From NCBI RefSeq assembly GCF_947494755.1, contig NZ_CANLVZ010000001.1, positions 186,001 through 250,000 on the forward strand: 64,000 bases of DNA, given 5' to 3'. The position numbers and the translations under genes were made by a program. This stretch comes from an uncultured Tateyamaria sp. (GTDB lineage Bacteria > Pseudomonadota > Alphaproteobacteria > Rhodobacterales > Rhodobacteraceae). A model generated the notes under the pieces. It was not told the DNA's origin. It saw only the letters and a program-made list of their open reading frames with translations, and made no database searches. Every line of letters starts with the position of its first letter. The stretch's first letter is position 1. Shown piece after piece: positions 63,267-64,000 of the stretch.

Positions 63267-63833
63267 TCAGTCCTCCTTGTCGCCCTCCATCTGCGCCTTG
63301 AGGTCCGCAAGCCCTGCAAAGGGGCGAATGGCCTCGTCGGTGAGGGGGGCCACACCCGGCTCAGTCAGAATCGTTTCGCCCAATGCGGCGTCCGGCGCGC
63401 GCGGATATTCGGGCACCGCAAGGCTCAGCGCTTCGATCAGGATCGCCTCGGGGTCAATCCACTGGCCAAGGGGTTCGATGGTGTCATCCTCGGGCATTTC
63501 CACCTCGTCGCCCTCGGCCACATCCTCGTCCGGGCGGAAGTCATGCACGAAGAGGCGGCGCACCGGCACATCGAGCCGCGTGGTGACAGGCACAAGTGTC
63601 ACGCCGCAGGGCTGGGTCACCGTCGCCCCCAATGTGCCCTCAAGGTGCCAGTCTCTCGCGCCATGCCCCGAGATGGCCCCGGCAAAGCGCACCTTGCGCA
63701 ACCCGCTGAGGTCTAGCGTGTCAGCCATGGCGGCCATCGCTGCGGCATCGGGGACCACTTCGAAAGCCGTCTCACTGTTCTGGGACAGGTCGGCCACACG
63801 CAGGGCCGCACGTGACGGAGGGGTCTTTGACAT
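63267..63833 (-). CDS. DUF177 (YceD) family protein
   Basis: 188 residues from the ATG at 63833. DUF177 proteins are encoded next to rpmF and are thought to assist 23S rRNA/large-subunit maturation. The family region with HLEGTLGATVTQPCGVTLVPVTTRLDVPV and the acidic EVEMPEDDTIEPLGQWIDPEAILIEALSLAVPEYPRAPDA is present; the usual second Cys near that region is absent, so zinc binding is doubtful. Divergent from the lipoprotein gene at 63937. Confidence 0.9.
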   Translation of the reverse strand: MSKTPPSRAALRVADLSQNSETAFEVVPDAAAMAAMADTLDLSGLRKVRFAGAISGHGARDWHLEGTLGATVTQPCGVTLVPVTTRLDVPVRRLFVHDFRPDEDVAEGDEVEMPEDDTIEPLGQWIDPEAILIEALSLAVPEYPRAPDAALGETILTEPGVAPLTDEAIRPFAGLADLKAQMEGDKED

Positions 63834-63936
63834 GCTGGATGCTTTCGTTTCTTGAACCGGAGGAAACCTTTTAGTAAGTCGGGATAAAAGCACTCCGCCT
63901 CCTGAGCAAGGGGCGGCGCAACAAAGGGGGGTCACA

Positions 63937-64000
63937 ATGCGGACCTTTACACCACTTCTCGGCGCAGTTCTGGCGCTTTCGCTGGCGGGCTGTTCCCCCA
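63937..64000 (+). CDS. Lipoprotein gene start, probably BamE/SmpA
   Basis: Only the first 21 codons lie in the window: MRTFTPLLGAVLALSLAGCSP, a lipoprotein signal with lipobox LAGC. In alphaproteobacteria the bamE (smpA/omlA) gene sits divergently next to DUF177-rpmF, so BamE is the expected identity, but the diagnostic domain is outside the window. Confidence 0.6.
   Translation, partial: MRTFTPLLGAVLALSLAGCSP

Noticed and set aside
1-64000. Insertion sequences or prophage
   Set aside because: No transposase, integrase or phage structural gene was recognised anywhere in the window.

Overview
The window reads as chromosome of an alphaproteobacterium of the Rhodobacterales (Roseobacter-type). 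The base composition is GC-rich, and the gene orders are familiar for that group: comEC-lexA-moeA-moaC-trpCDG, ppiD-trpE, argS-SPOR-nagZ-scpA-scpB, and the divergent bamE/DUF177-rpmF-plsX-fabH-ihfA-merR block. LexA has the alphaproteobacterial operator GTTC-N7-GTTC. A B12-dependent class II ribonucleotide reductase and a double cold-shock-domain protein also fit. No database search was possible. Species assignment is inference.

Layout. 1-16 kb is housekeeping: the 3' part of comEC, lexA with its SOS box, molybdopterin and tryptophan genes, a polysaccharide-deacetylase-like protein, an AstE/AspA-type hydrolase, trpE, a SurA/PpiD-like foldase, then aminotransferase, gpt, LysE and fabI. 15.8-19 kb holds pdxH, a double cold-shock protein, a DUF192 protein, tRNA-Pro(TGG), a glyoxalase-fold protein and a lipoprotein. 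19.3-23.5 kb is nrdJ with a translationally coupled ImmA/IrrE-like metalloprotease. 23.5-31.2 kb is an accessory segment of looser base composition. It contains a structured RNA candidate with a terminator, a DUF6058-like gene plus an ArsR-type regulator, and a TetR-flanked run of homocysteine methyltransferase, barrel protein, GNAT, dihaem peroxidase and RidA.

31.2-36.8 kb has an ECF sigma factor divergent from an EF-hand protein, a porin-like outer-membrane protein, an MttB-family methyltransferase, an aminotransferase and a YjbR-type protein. 36.8-45.6 kb has cysS preceded by a cysteine-rich leader ORF, cimA, a squalene/phytoene-synthase-like gene, an MFS transporter, cobK, alkA, an esterase and two uncharacterised genes. 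45.9-52.8 kb has an HNH endonuclease, xth, a 20-residue tandem-repeat protein with a helical partner, erpA, dgt and argS. 52.9-64 kb runs SPOR, nagZ, scpA, scpB, two uncharacterised genes, dcd, tRNA-Pro(GGG), merR, ihfA, fabH, plsX, rpmF, DUF177 and the start of a lipoprotein gene that is probably bamE.

Three things stand out. (1) A 13-residue leader ORF with four Cys codons lies ahead of cysS, is probably leaderless, and is followed by mutually exclusive stems; this looks like ribosome-mediated attenuation of a tRNA synthetase. (2) A protein made of seven perfect-length 20-residue repeats plus a cap is encoded with an uncharacterised helical protein. (3) Two families of short intergenic elements occur: a covarying hairpin (four copies) and a GC hairpin followed by a T-rich conserved core (three copies), each placed at a gene end.
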